This document shows, one piece after another, positions 11,001-23,000 of a DNA stretch of 64,000 nucleotides. The stretch is taken from contig JAVTLE010000023.1 of NCBI GenBank assembly GCA_033439295.1, positions 4,547,215 through 4,611,214 of the forward strand. Direction: 5' to 3'. Both the position numbers and the translations under genes were made by a program. The notes under the pieces are model-generated. The model searched no databases. It was not told the DNA's origin and saw only the letters and a list, made by a program, of their open reading frames with translations. The DNA is from Deuterostichococcus epilithicus (taxonomy: Eukaryota > Chlorophyta > Trebouxiophyceae > Prasiolales > Stichococcaceae). Position 1 is the first letter of the stretch, and each line of letters starts with the position of its first letter.

Positions 11001-14000
11001 CCATACAGCAGTAGAGAACGGAGAGGCTTCGGCGGATGCACCTCAGCCAAAAAGCAGTTAAGAACGGAGAAAAGGCTGCGGAGGCACCTGGTGCAGGCGG
11101 CTGCGCAGCTCAGAGGGCGCCATGCCCGCAGACTCGAACTCCACGTCCAGCAGCCGGCACTGCGGCAGCAGCACGGGAGGGGCTCCTCAAAACTTCGGCA
11201 ACCTGGGCATGCTCCAGATTAGGCCAAGAAAACATCCTCGTCGACTGCCGGCAGCCAGGCGGCCGGGAGAATCGCGTCGCGCACGCATCCCTGGCCGTGC
11301 ACCAAGCGAGCAGGTGTGCGCGTCCAGCGGCGAGCCGCAGCGCTGCACATGTGCAGGCAGGCCTTCGTGAGACGGAGTTCTGTTCAGGGGGCAGGCACCT
11401 GGGCGAGGCGCGGAATGGCATTGAGGATGAACAGGCGGTGCGCCGGCGCGGCGGAGCTGCCGCCGCCGCCGTCCGTTGCGGGCGCCGCCAGCCGCAGCAG
11501 CAGCCGCAGCGCGGCCTCAATCGCCGGCAGGCTGCTGCGCGAGCTGCGCGCCCACTGCGCGGCACAGGGAGAGGGAGCTCTGAGGATTGAAACTCTGCCA
11601 AAAGATGCTGCCAGCGGCTCTGCGACCGTGACTCTCGTTGCCTGCCGGTCTGCGCCTGTGTCCGCAGGACTGTGGGCCGCGTCCGGATGCCGGCTGCCGA
11701 GGCCCATCGCACGCGGCTGGAACAGTGGCTCGAGACAGCACAGCGCAGACCGGGTGCATTGACCTGGCTCGAGAGTGCCAACCGGCCCCGCAGGGCAGGG
11801 GCTTCTGGCCTGCTGCATTAGAACGATCCTGATGTGGAACAACCTTAACCCTGCAGACTGTCACCTGGGACAGCACCGCGGAGGGTGGCGCGTCTGCCAG
11901 CTCCTGCAGCAGGCGGCCCGGCAGCGACGCCGCGTGGATGCGCTGCAGCACCGCTGTACCGCCGCGGTCCGCCGCCGCCAGAGCGCCCAGCAGCGTCAGC
12001 GCGGTGGTGCGGCCCACCTGCAGAGCAGAAAGGGTTTGGGGATCGTTGTTTCACATTGCACATCTGTCAAACGCCGCATACCTTCTACAGCCGAGTAGCA
12101 CAAACAGAACGCAACGGCAGGAAGTCGCTGCTGGAAGTCGAGCCCGTCTCAGCGTGCCATCTATTGCCAGCAGCCAAGGCGGCTTCTCGGCCCGCTTTGC
12201 ACCCATCGAAGGGCTTGTATAGACAGTGTAGCGACACAGGCGCCGGTGTGCTCGCTGGCAGCCGCTCACCTGCCCGGCGGCCCAGGCGGACATGGCGTCC
12301 GCGGCCAGCACGTCCACAAGCGGCAGGTGTGCCCGGACCAGGCCGGACAGCCCCGCCTCCAGCTCGGAGCGCAGCGCGTCGAGCTGCGCGGCCGGCGCGC
12401 TGGCCGCCTGCGCCGCCTCTGGGCCTGCACAAGGGGATACAGGGTTTGGAGGCGCAGCGCATTGTGCATGGCGCCGCCAGGTCCACGGTCCGAATGCCGG
12501 GACAAGTTGAGGCTGGTTTAGGTCTGACTCTGGTGACGTGACGGCACAATGCGTGGTGCAGCCCGCGAGCCCGCCATTGGCTGGCCAGTTCCCTCGATGA
12601 CAGCGATGTCGTTGAAGCCACCAGCAGTGTGCCCACTTGCGGGAGATGATGGCCTCTGGTGGGCCCGCTGGGAGCGGGCAGCTGAGCGGCGCATCTCAAA
12701 CACCAAGCGTCACATGTACATTGTGGCAACTGCCGGCTTGGCAAGGCATGCTGGTCCAAAGGCTCATCCGCTGCAGTACCCTGACACATCGTATGACCTG
12801 AAGATGCTCTCAAGCGGGACATCACCGGCGGTGGACAGCATGGCTGACCCCAGCCACCAGGCAAGGGGTGTTCACCTTCCAGCAGCGCGGTGACGGAGGC
12901 AGGAGAGAGCCCCGCGGGCGGGCCGCCCTGCGCCAGCATCAGCAGGTGTAGCAGGGCACCCTGCAGCGGCAGCCGCGCCGCCGCCTGGCGCCGGGCCGCG
13001 TCCAGGCGCGCCATCAGCGCGCCCGCGACGCCCAGCAGCCGCTCCGCGACCGGGCCGCCTGCAGGTGCAGGTGGTTTCGGGCAGTCGAGAGGTGCAGGCT
13101 GGAGCACCTCTTGCCGAGAGGCAACACGGAACTGACTTTTCCCGGCTGGCAGCCGGCCAGGAGAAGGAGCTTCGCCGTTTGTGGCGTGCGGAGGCTGCCT
13201 GACTGCATGCAGGGCGCCGCTGCTGAGGGTTGGCACGATGGCCACAGTGACCCTTGATTGCACCAGCGTCCAGACGAGTTCGCCTTTGCTGTTCAAGGTC
13301 GCGGTCTCATCACCAAGAGACAGGAGACTGCCGAGCTGGGCAGCTGCTCAAGGTGCCCAGTCGCTGACTGATGTTCCCTGCAGAACTAGTTGGCGGGCAC
13401 ATAGCCGCTTCAGCCAAACTCTCACTCAGAAGGATGCGTCTGACACCATGCCTGCTCCAAAGCGCTCTACACAAAAAGGCATGGGGAGTCGTTGCGGCCA
13501 GAGAGCCTTGATTCCACACCTGCATCACTGCCCTCGAGTAGCGAGAAGTCTGCTGCCTGCTGCCGCACGCACGACATCAGCGTGCGCACCGCCTGCGAAG
13601 GAGGCATCGAGAAGCTCAGGTGCGGCTCGGTTGGAAGGCCCCACGCCACAAACTGATTTCGGATCTGGGAGCCAGCGTCCACAGGCGGCCTTGTGGGATC
13701 ACAGGCTGACTGTGTACCCAGCAGAAACACGGCTCTGGCACTCATCTGACCGGCAAGGTTTCTGACCCCACCGAATCGCGGCGAGGCCGGGTGGAACTGT
13801 CCCAGTTGCACTGCTTGCCGCCAAGAAGTGGCTGCCTCCATTCCGGGGTCACCTGGCAGAACGGCGGCGTGAGGCGCGCGTCGCCGCCAGCCAGCACCCA
13901 ATCGAGAGCCGCCAGCGTCTCCTCCAGGGTGGCCAGCAGCAGCCCCACCGCGCCACCCGGCCAGCCCGGCGCAGCNGCGGGTGCCTGAGCGGCGCCACCG

Positions 14001-17000
14001 GCGCCGCCGCCGTCCCCGGCGGCGGGAGGCTCCTCCAGGACGTCACGCAGCAGGCCGAACCTGGCGCAGGCGCACAGCAGCGCTCAAGGTGCATGGCGCC
14101 AGGAACATATATGTTGTGCACGTGTGCTCTTCCTCATGACCTGCTGCATCCAGGGGGCGACCCAACAGGGTCGAGCAGGCATGGGCCAGCGCTTTTGGCA
14201 GGCCACAGGCTGATGTGGGAGGTTTTTGGGCGGCGAATTTGTGATTGGGTGGCGGGTATGGAATGTCGAGGGCTGCGGAGTACACCTCTTGGAGAAGGCG
14301 ACCTCGATCACGGCCTGCCAGGCGCGGCTCAGCGCCGCCAGCGCGCCGCCGGACAGCGCAAATGCATTGAAGCGCTGCGCAAAGCCGAGCGCCGCGCGGC
14401 AGGCCTCCTGCATGACGGGAGCCGCCGCCGCCGCAGATGCGCCGCTTGCCGCCTGGGCGTTGTACCTGCAATGAAGGCGGCATCGCCGGGGTCAGAAACA
14501 CGCTTGTAGGGAGCATTCCAGAAGGCATCATGCACCATGGTGCCCTCATCATGCAAGACACTCTGGCAAGGACCAGGAGGAGAAAGGAAGATGGATGGGA
14601 CGACCCCTCCAGGCGAGGCTGCATGACAACATGTTGTCTGCTTTGCGAACCGAGTCAAGTTCCGATGTTTCACTCCGTCTGCGCCCGGCATCGTACCAGA
14701 CTCAGCAACCCCACCTGCGCCCGGCATCGTACCAGACTCAGCAACCCCACCTGCTGCGCAGCGCGTCCGCGAGGGCGGGGATGTCGAAGAGCGACTCGCC
14801 GGCGTCGCCGGTTGTGCGCACGCTGGCGTTCCCGTGGCCGCCGCCGCCGGCTGCCAGGAGGTCCATGATACCCATCGCCTGCAACCGAGAGTCGTGCCTT
14901 TCGTTCGCAACCCTACTGGGTTTGAAGGGACAGCAGCGCCAAGGACGGCTCGGCGGCTTTCGTGCTTGGCCCTGGTGCAGGACCAGCCTCGCTGAAGGCG
15001 TGCCGGCGGGCAGCGCATGTCGTGCGAGAATGCACGGCCAGTCGCTGTCGACTCCACAAGTGGCCTGATGCACACGCTGCATATAATCATTGCGCCAAGG
15101 AGGCCAGGCCTGCAGACTGTCTTGGGAGAGAAGTGACGGGCACCAGCGGTAATCAAAGTGTACCACATCAAATACTCCTTACGAGTACTGGACCACCTCG
15201 CACCTGCTGCGCGCGCCGCACGTCGGCCGCCGCGGCCGTCGCCATTTCAGGCGTGTCGCCCGCCGCCGCCAGCCCCCGCAGCAGCACCAGCGCCGCATTG
15301 CGCGGTGGCTCGGCGCCTGCGTCTGAGCCGCCATCCTCTGCAGCGTGCCAGACAGGGGTGGGCAGCTGGTTTGGCACATGCCCTGCAGATTCACCGGGTG
15401 CTGATGCCAGCATCTCACCCGGCGTTTGGGATGCTGTCAGGCAGCGGCGGCGCCTCTGGTGAAGATCCTGGCTCAGGGCTGAGCTCTAGGACAGCGTCAA
15501 CCAGGTGCCGACTGCAGGAGCAGCACCATGGTGGCAGCAGCCCAGCAAGCCTGCGCTGAGCCAGCATGCAGGCATGATGTGCGGCGCTGACATTTGCACC
15601 AGCAGAGGTCAGTGCGGCATTGCAGCACGGCAGGTTTCCTCCCCGGCTGACAGCCGGCCCGCGGGAGCAGCGGGCAAGACCCTAAATCCTGAAAACCCTA
15701 CCCGGCGCCTCGTCTGGCGGCTGCGCAAACAGCGCCGCCAGGAGCTCCCGGGTCGCGGTCCGGTCCAGCGGAACTGCCGGCTCCGCCGTATGCAGCTGCA
15801 GCGCCAGCAGCTGCAGCACCGTGGCCCGCTGCTGCAGCGATGCGGTCCGGGCAGCGTCCTGCATGAAAGCAGAAGCTAAGGGGTGAGCAGCGCCAGCCGC
15901 CTTCACGAAGGGAACACCTGGCGAGGTGGTTTGATTGCTGCAGAAAGGAACACTTCTATTGGCACCCAATGCACAGCAAGGCAGTCGAGCAGGTCGGGGA
16001 CCCCCCGGCAAGCAGCCACACACTGTGGGTTTGCTACACTCGCATGGCATCGACCAAAGGGCACGCCGGCGGCTCCCGGCTCCGCGTCCGACCAGGTCGG
16101 ATCAGCAGGGAACCAGCAATCGGCAACGCGCCTGGTCCGGCAGTGGGGCGCACACGACAGCGGGTATGAGCGGCGCGAGACCGCCAAACTGGCGGCGCAG
16201 CAGCGCCAGCACCGGTTCCCCAGTCTCGGGCGCCGCCGCCAGCGCCAGCAGCAGCCGCAGCGCCNCCCCGTACAGGCCCGGCTGGCGCGCCGCAAACGCC
16301 TCCGGCGACGCGGCGGCGCGCAGCACCACCGTAAGGCAGGAGTACTGCTGCCGCGGGTCCAGCACCGACTGCGCCAGACCTGCACGGCGGTCATGCACAT
16401 GTGGCATGAGAAATGGATGTCGGTCGACCGGGTTGCAGCAGCTGCGCAGCGCCGGGTGGAAGGGCGCGGGTGGTCGTGGTGGCAGCCGGCGGCATCCTGC
16501 CGAGGGTCCAGCGGCGACGGTGGCTGGCATGCAGCAGGGCGTCACGGGTAGCTCTCAGAGGTTTTGCATGAGCAAACCTCCACCTTCCACAGCAGCTGCC
16601 ACCAATATGCACATCGTCGAGCACCCATCGCGACGCGGACGGCCCGGTGCAGCGGCACAGGTCAGCATATGGGGACCGTTGCTGGTGCAGTGTGCAAGAG
16701 ACCTCCCTGGCAAGCCGCCTGGTGCTCCATGGCGGCTTGGAGCATCGGCCTCACAGCCACAGCAGCATGCGGCGACTGAAGCCAGGGAATCCAGGTATAT
16801 GCAGCTCGCCTTGTGCGGCGCGCAAACCCCTGATGGCTGCCTGCACCAGCCTGAAGAATGAGGAAACCCTGAAGGATGGCCAACAGCTCTGTTCCTGACG
16901 CCGTTCACCGCACCAGCAGGGCCGTCCACGACGTCAAAGCCCAGCAGCAGGTGCGCCAGCCCGGGGCCCGCCCCCGCGCCGCGGGCCACAGAGTCCAGCA

Positions 17001-20000
17001 GCAGCCGCAGCACCAGGCCCGCGCGCACGTCGGCGCCGCCGTTGTCTTCAGACGCTGGAGACTCGCCGGTGGCGGGTGGCCGGCCGCCGTCGCCGTCATC
17101 ATCGGCCGGCAGGAAGGGGCTAGCCCCCGACATTGCGTCGTCGAGGCAGGCGGCAAAGCCCTCAACCAGCTCCGGCGCCGAGGCGCCTGCGAACAGTTCA
17201 CAGCCACGTCATCTGTGATGGCCTGGGCAGAGAATGCAATTATGCGCGCTGCCTGCAGCAGCAGGTTCGCGCACGGGGCAGCACTGTCACCAGGGCTCAA
17301 TTGCAGCCGCAAAGCTGGCGCTGGCGGCCCGCAGCCCGCAATGCAGAATGCCAGCCGGCATGTTCCGACACTTGCCCTCCCATGCAGGCACGGCCCGACG
17401 TGCAGACCGAGAGACTGCCAAGCACCCTGAGTCCCAAACCCTGAAACAAGCGGGCCGCACCAGCGCCGGCGAGCAGCGGCAGCAGGTCGGGCAGGCGCTC
17501 CGCCAGGCGGCCCGTGATGCGCAGCGCCTCCGCCTGCACCGCCGGGTTGTACGGGTAGCGCACGAAGCCCAGCAGGCCGACCACCAGGCGCGGGTCGGCC
17601 GCGACCACCTCCTCCAGCGTCTGGTACAGGCCTGAGGCGGCGGGAATATGGTTTGCTGATGAAAGCCTGTTGTCCGACTACTTCACAGAGGCCAGCAGGC
17701 CAGCCACCAGGCGAGGGTCGGTCGCGACCACCTCCTCCCGCGTCTGATACAGGCCTGCGTTGCGTTGATGACATGGCCGATGGTGAGTCTAGCTACAAGA
17801 CTTGTGAGGCTGCCAGGGCGGCGCACGGAAGCTTGGCAGCCCTGCGATGAGCCACGTCTGCGCTGCGAGCACCTCCTTCAGCGTCTGGCAAAGGCCAGTA
17901 CTGCATCAGCAGCATATGCGGACTGATGCACGTAAGGGATCGGATGGTAACCTGCTTCCGCGGAGCGCAGCCGCTGCACCGTCGGAACGTCGTACTCGAA
18001 GGCCGCCCGCAGCAAGCGCAGGCACTCCAGAGTGGCCGCCTCCTGTGCGGCGCCCTCCGGCGCGTCTCGCCGCGCCGCCGCCAGCGCCGCCGCGCCGCCC
18101 GACAGCGCGCCTAGCACCGTCCGCATGGCGCCGCGGGGGCCTGGGTCACAGAGCATAGGGTTCAGGAATCAGGGTATAGGGTTTATAAGGTAGCGCTGCA
18201 TCCTGCATTTCCCTCTGAAGACTCCCTGCTGCCCAGCAGGAGCCGCAGGCGAATCCGCAGCGCGCTGAAACTGTCCCGCAGGATCTCGGCGCCGGAGTCG
18301 CGAGCTGTGTCGTGGCGTGTCGCCGCACGCCCCGGGGCGTGCGGCGACACGCCACAGCGTCAGAAAGTCCGCCACAAAGTTGTGCGCTGCGGCCTCTGTG
18401 CTGTCGGAGTTCAGCAGGTCCCGTCGCCCACCGAGGATGTCCAGCAGGGCTTCAGTGCCGGGGGCGCAGGAGGTGTCCGGGCCGCCGCGCGGCGCGAGCG
18501 TCAGCGGCTCGGCGGCCTCCAGCGGCACCCGCGCCAGCGCCAGCCGCAGGTGCCGCGCGCACTCGCCCACCAGCTCCCACCGCTGCACGGCGCTCCTGCA
18601 GCGGGGGGGCATGGGAGCTGTGAGCGCAGCAGACGGCTGCGTCCTGGGGGCGATGCTTGATTCCCCTCGGAGACGCACCCCAGCAACCAGTCCTCCTTGC
18701 ACCGCCCCTGTCGCTCCATCTCTCCTGCAAACCTGAGACTGCTCGCCGCTCCCACGGCGGCAAGCACTACAGCTGAAGGAGCTGCAGTCGACATTTGCGG
18801 TGCAGCTTCTCGATGACGATATTGCGCGAACGGCACATTCGCTAAACAGTTCGGCGCAGCGCGCACCGCGGTCACCGCCAGTCCCCGGCCCCCTCCTGCA
18901 ACGACAGCCTCCGCGACAGAAAGACAGCCAAGGCCCACTATTGAATCATGTGGTAGTGCGCACTTGTGAGCGCGCTGCCCGATGGCGGCGAGCACATCCT
19001 CGCGCACGTGGCGCGCAAAAACCGCAAACGCGTGACCGCCGTCGGCCATGGGGCCGTCGCCGGTCGCCGCCAGCAGCGTGTTGAGCAGGCGCACGAAGGC
19101 CAGCGTCTCGGTGTAGTCCTCCGCACGCGCCTGCGGTCAGGGTCGGGATTTGCAGGGCTGTATAATGCATCTCGTGTCCAAGCGGCGCGCCCAGCCTGCA
19201 GCAATACACGACTGTTTTGATTGACCAGGGGTGCCGTTGGCAGAAAGGTCAACACGATGTCGTAGGGATTGATGTAACCCTGACAGCGGCACAGGCGCCA
19301 TCTGGCTGCCGACTGCTCCTCCTCTTTTTCCCACCGCCCCCGGGAAGAACAGGGATTGTGCGGCCAGCCCAGCCCCAGCGGCATGGCAGCGACCGGCTTC
19401 CAAGAGGCCGGTGGGAGCATTTGGGATGTCAGAAGGCGACGTTGTCCAGGCACATCTGCGCTGGCGCCTGTTGCTCCTCGGATGGCAGACGTGCACACGT
19501 CCAACCAAATGATATCCCAGGGCTCAGACTGGGCGGCGCGCCTCAATCTCGTTGAGCTGGTAGGTCATGTCGTAGTGCGGGATGGCGACCGCCAGCGCCG
19601 CGTCGCTGCCCGGCTGCACCAGCACCGTCTCCTGGAGCAGCCGCTCCCAGGCGGCGGCCGCCGCCTCTGGGCGGGTGGCGCACGCCGCAATCGCCCCCCA
19701 CGCCGCCCCCTTCACCTCCTGTCGGCGGCAGCGTGGGCGGGGTGGTGTGTGGGAACGACCGGCGCAGATCGAGGCTTCAGCTGCTCAAGGTGATGGGGCC
19801 GCTGGGCGCCTGACATGGACCGCGGGATCAAGTCGTAAGTTCAAGTGTGCTGCGGCGCGGCTGCTCTGCTGCAAGCATGTGCGCTGTCTGGTGCTGTTGC
19901 AGCCGTTGTAGGAACCGAGAGGGGTCGGAGGCTAATGTGTGAGAGCGCGCCTGCGGCACTGGGTGTGCGGCCAGCTGGAAAAGCACTTCCCAGAGCGGCG

Positions 20001-23000
20001 CAATGCCTGTTTCCTGCTCCAGCTGCCGCGCCCAGCCCGCCGCCACAGCACCACCCTCGCGCATCACCTTCCTGTGGCAGGCAAACGTGCAGACACATTG
20101 GCTGAGTCGCTCCAGAGGACACAGAAGAGTTGACATTCGCTACCCTCAGCGGCTGCGGCGACGCAGCGGCAGGCCCATGAGCCTCCCTCGAGAGTGCGGG
20201 TGTACGCTAATGCGGGTGTACGCTACAGAACCGGTCAGGTGGATCGCGGACATGCACAACATCAGATACGACGATATTGCTGCAGACATTCGCAGCCTGG
20301 CAGCCAATACCTCGCGAACTTGAAGAAAGCATGTTGGAAAAACGCAGAGCCACAACATGTGTGATGCGATGTTTGGTCCACATGATGCCGACGCTGGTCT
20401 TGCGCGGCTGCAAAGCGCCGGTCGATCGCACAACAGCAGCATTCTCGACTGTGCGGGCAATGAGCCGCTGGCCGAAACGAACATCTGGCATGCCCGGAGG
20501 CAACGCTGTTCAGCACAGCCGCTAGGTGAGGAGACAGAGCGCAGCTGTCCACGGCACATTCGAAACCGGAAGCCCGGCAACAGTGCAACGGCACAGTGCG
20601 GTGTCGCAGCACAGCTCCGTCACGATGTTCAGGCGGCGCACCCAAACAGTCGCAGGTAAGCCATGACGGCCTGGGTGTCCGCCTCAGACAGCACCCGCAC
20701 ATCGCGCTGGATGGCGGCGTCGAGCCCCGCCCCCTGCACGCAAAACGCACCCTGCCTTCGTGACAAGGCACTCGGAAGCAAGCGCGTTGCATTCTCGGAT
20801 GTGTTCCGGTGAGCTAGCGCGGTGGGCTGCGTGCAAAGCGAAGAGTTGCCGCGCGCACGTCAGGAGCGGAATCGTGTCAGGAGTCCAGCATGCAAGACGC
20901 AGGCTCGCAACATGGATGCGCCGGTCAGCAGGGTGCCACAGCTCACCCGGGTGTCGGCCTCGATGTCGGCGTACAGCTGGCAGATGGACAGCAGGAAGTC
21001 GAACATGCGGCGCCAGGAGACCATGCCGCCGCCGCCCCCGCCGCTCTGCCGCAGCTGAGCGTACATGCTCTGCGGAGGAGTGTGAAGAGCTCAGCATCTG
21101 CGCCGGCAGGTCGATGCGTGAAGTGGACCGGGTAGTCACTTGAGCAGCGCTGTGCGCCCGCCGTTTCGGATCACCAGTCGCCAAAGTGTTGGCACCGTGG
21201 TGCATTACGCTACATCGATTTGGAGGGACGCAACATCTCAGAGCTCAATCGCCATGCCACTGCCACGCCAGCTGTGAACGGCTCCAAAGGCTGCGCAGCC
21301 GCCAACGTTGCAGGAGATCGCATTGAACTGATCGGATGTCCGCACACCTGTGCGCCGGCCTCGGTGGTCGCCAGAGCCGTCAGGACGCCCATGTAGGCGC
21401 AGAAGACGGCCGGCGCGGCGTTGACCGCCTCCCCGCCCGCCACGTAGCCCATGAACTCGCCCAGGATGGGGTACCTGCGTCGCAGAGTAGTAGAGTTCAG
21501 GTGCAGCATCTTAGGTTATAGAGCCTCGGCTGCATGGGCGCACTGCAGCCTCCAGGGTCCGTGAGCTGACGCGGGGTGGGCTCAGTGCACGACGGGCATC
21601 GCATCGGCAAGACGATGAGGTTCAGGGTGTTGTTGGCAGCGACGCCACTGCTTACCGTAACTCGGGGTCCAGCCACAGCTGCGGAGAGGCCTCGTAGGCG
21701 GCCGCCAGTGCGCCCAGCAGGCTCGCGAGGTCGTCCCGCTTGGCCGCAGGGTCTCCAGCTGCAGGCGGCCGCTCGGCGCGCGACAGCGACTCCGCAATCA
21801 GCGCCTCCACCTCTTCCCTGCGCGCCACAGAAGCATCAAGTATGAGAATACGGACTGCAACAAGACATGGCACCATGCAAAGGAGAGCTGAAACAAGCCC
21901 GCTTCCTGTCGTCGCGTGTCGCGTTGCGCCCCCGCCAGGGCCTCTTGTACAGCACGGAGTCTGAAGCCGGAGCAGGCAGCGCCCTGCACCTTTGAAACTT
22001 GGACGACGGCACGAATCTGCCATCTGGTTGTTCCTATTGAATTGCACTGGAGCATGGCCCTTGCAGCGGCTGCAGTCTCCCGCCGTGAGCTGCACATGAA
22101 CTTCGTGCCAGGGGCAGCACCAGTCTTGAAAGAGTTAGCCTGGCGGGCGCAGCTTCTGACAGCGACATGCGTCGCTGGGTGCGGGACGCTGGCATACACC
22201 TCCCGCTGGTGGCGACGACCCTTTGTGTTTCACTATGTCCGAGGTGAAGTCCCATACAACGGCGCGGCGTCCAGCGGCGAGATAGGCAGCTGGTGGGCAG
22301 CGACGGTAATCAGGTCCCGCTGCCGCCTCAAACGTATGTTTCGTTACGTCCCTACATGTTTTGGCCCCACCTGTCGGGTGCGGCGTCCAGCAGCAGCATG
22401 AGCAGCTGGTGCACGATGCCCGCGTACAGCTCCCGCTGCGCCGCGGCGTCGTCCGCAAATGGCACGGAGCGCAGCACGCCGCCGTCCAGCCAGGCCAGCG
22501 CGCCCGCCTGCGTCGCCTGCCGGATCGCGCGCGCCGCCCGGTCTGCACGTGCGGAAAGTCACAGGCGGGATGAGCGACTGAGTGTGGTGGCTTGCCTGCT
22601 GCGCTTGTCTGTTGACGCCTGCTACATTGTGCGCTGCGCAGTCTGCGGTCTACGGGCGAGCACATCACGACAGCCAGTCCGCCATCCCATCGAAACTTGC
22701 AGGCCAGCCTGGGAGCACAGACAAAAGGTGCCTCCCTGCTGCAGCTGCCAAAAGGGAGGGGGGTGGGGTGGGGCTGCCTGCATCGCGCGGGCAGCTCGGC
22801 AGACTTTGCGGTTGCATATGCCAGGCTGCAACGCCCGAGGTACGACTGCTCGAATGTGGCAGAGGCTCGTTGAGACTCAGCATCGCCGCAGCGGCTGAAA
22901 TCCCAGCCTCAAACTGGCGACTGGTCAGACCCACCCTCACCCTGTGCAGTCTCGGGGCCGCTCTGCGCCAGCAGCAGGCCCCAGGCCAGGCGGGCGGCGG

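Noticed and set aside
20200-20225. Direct repeat GCGGGTGTACGCTA x2
   Set aside because: Short intronic duplication without relation to an exon edge.
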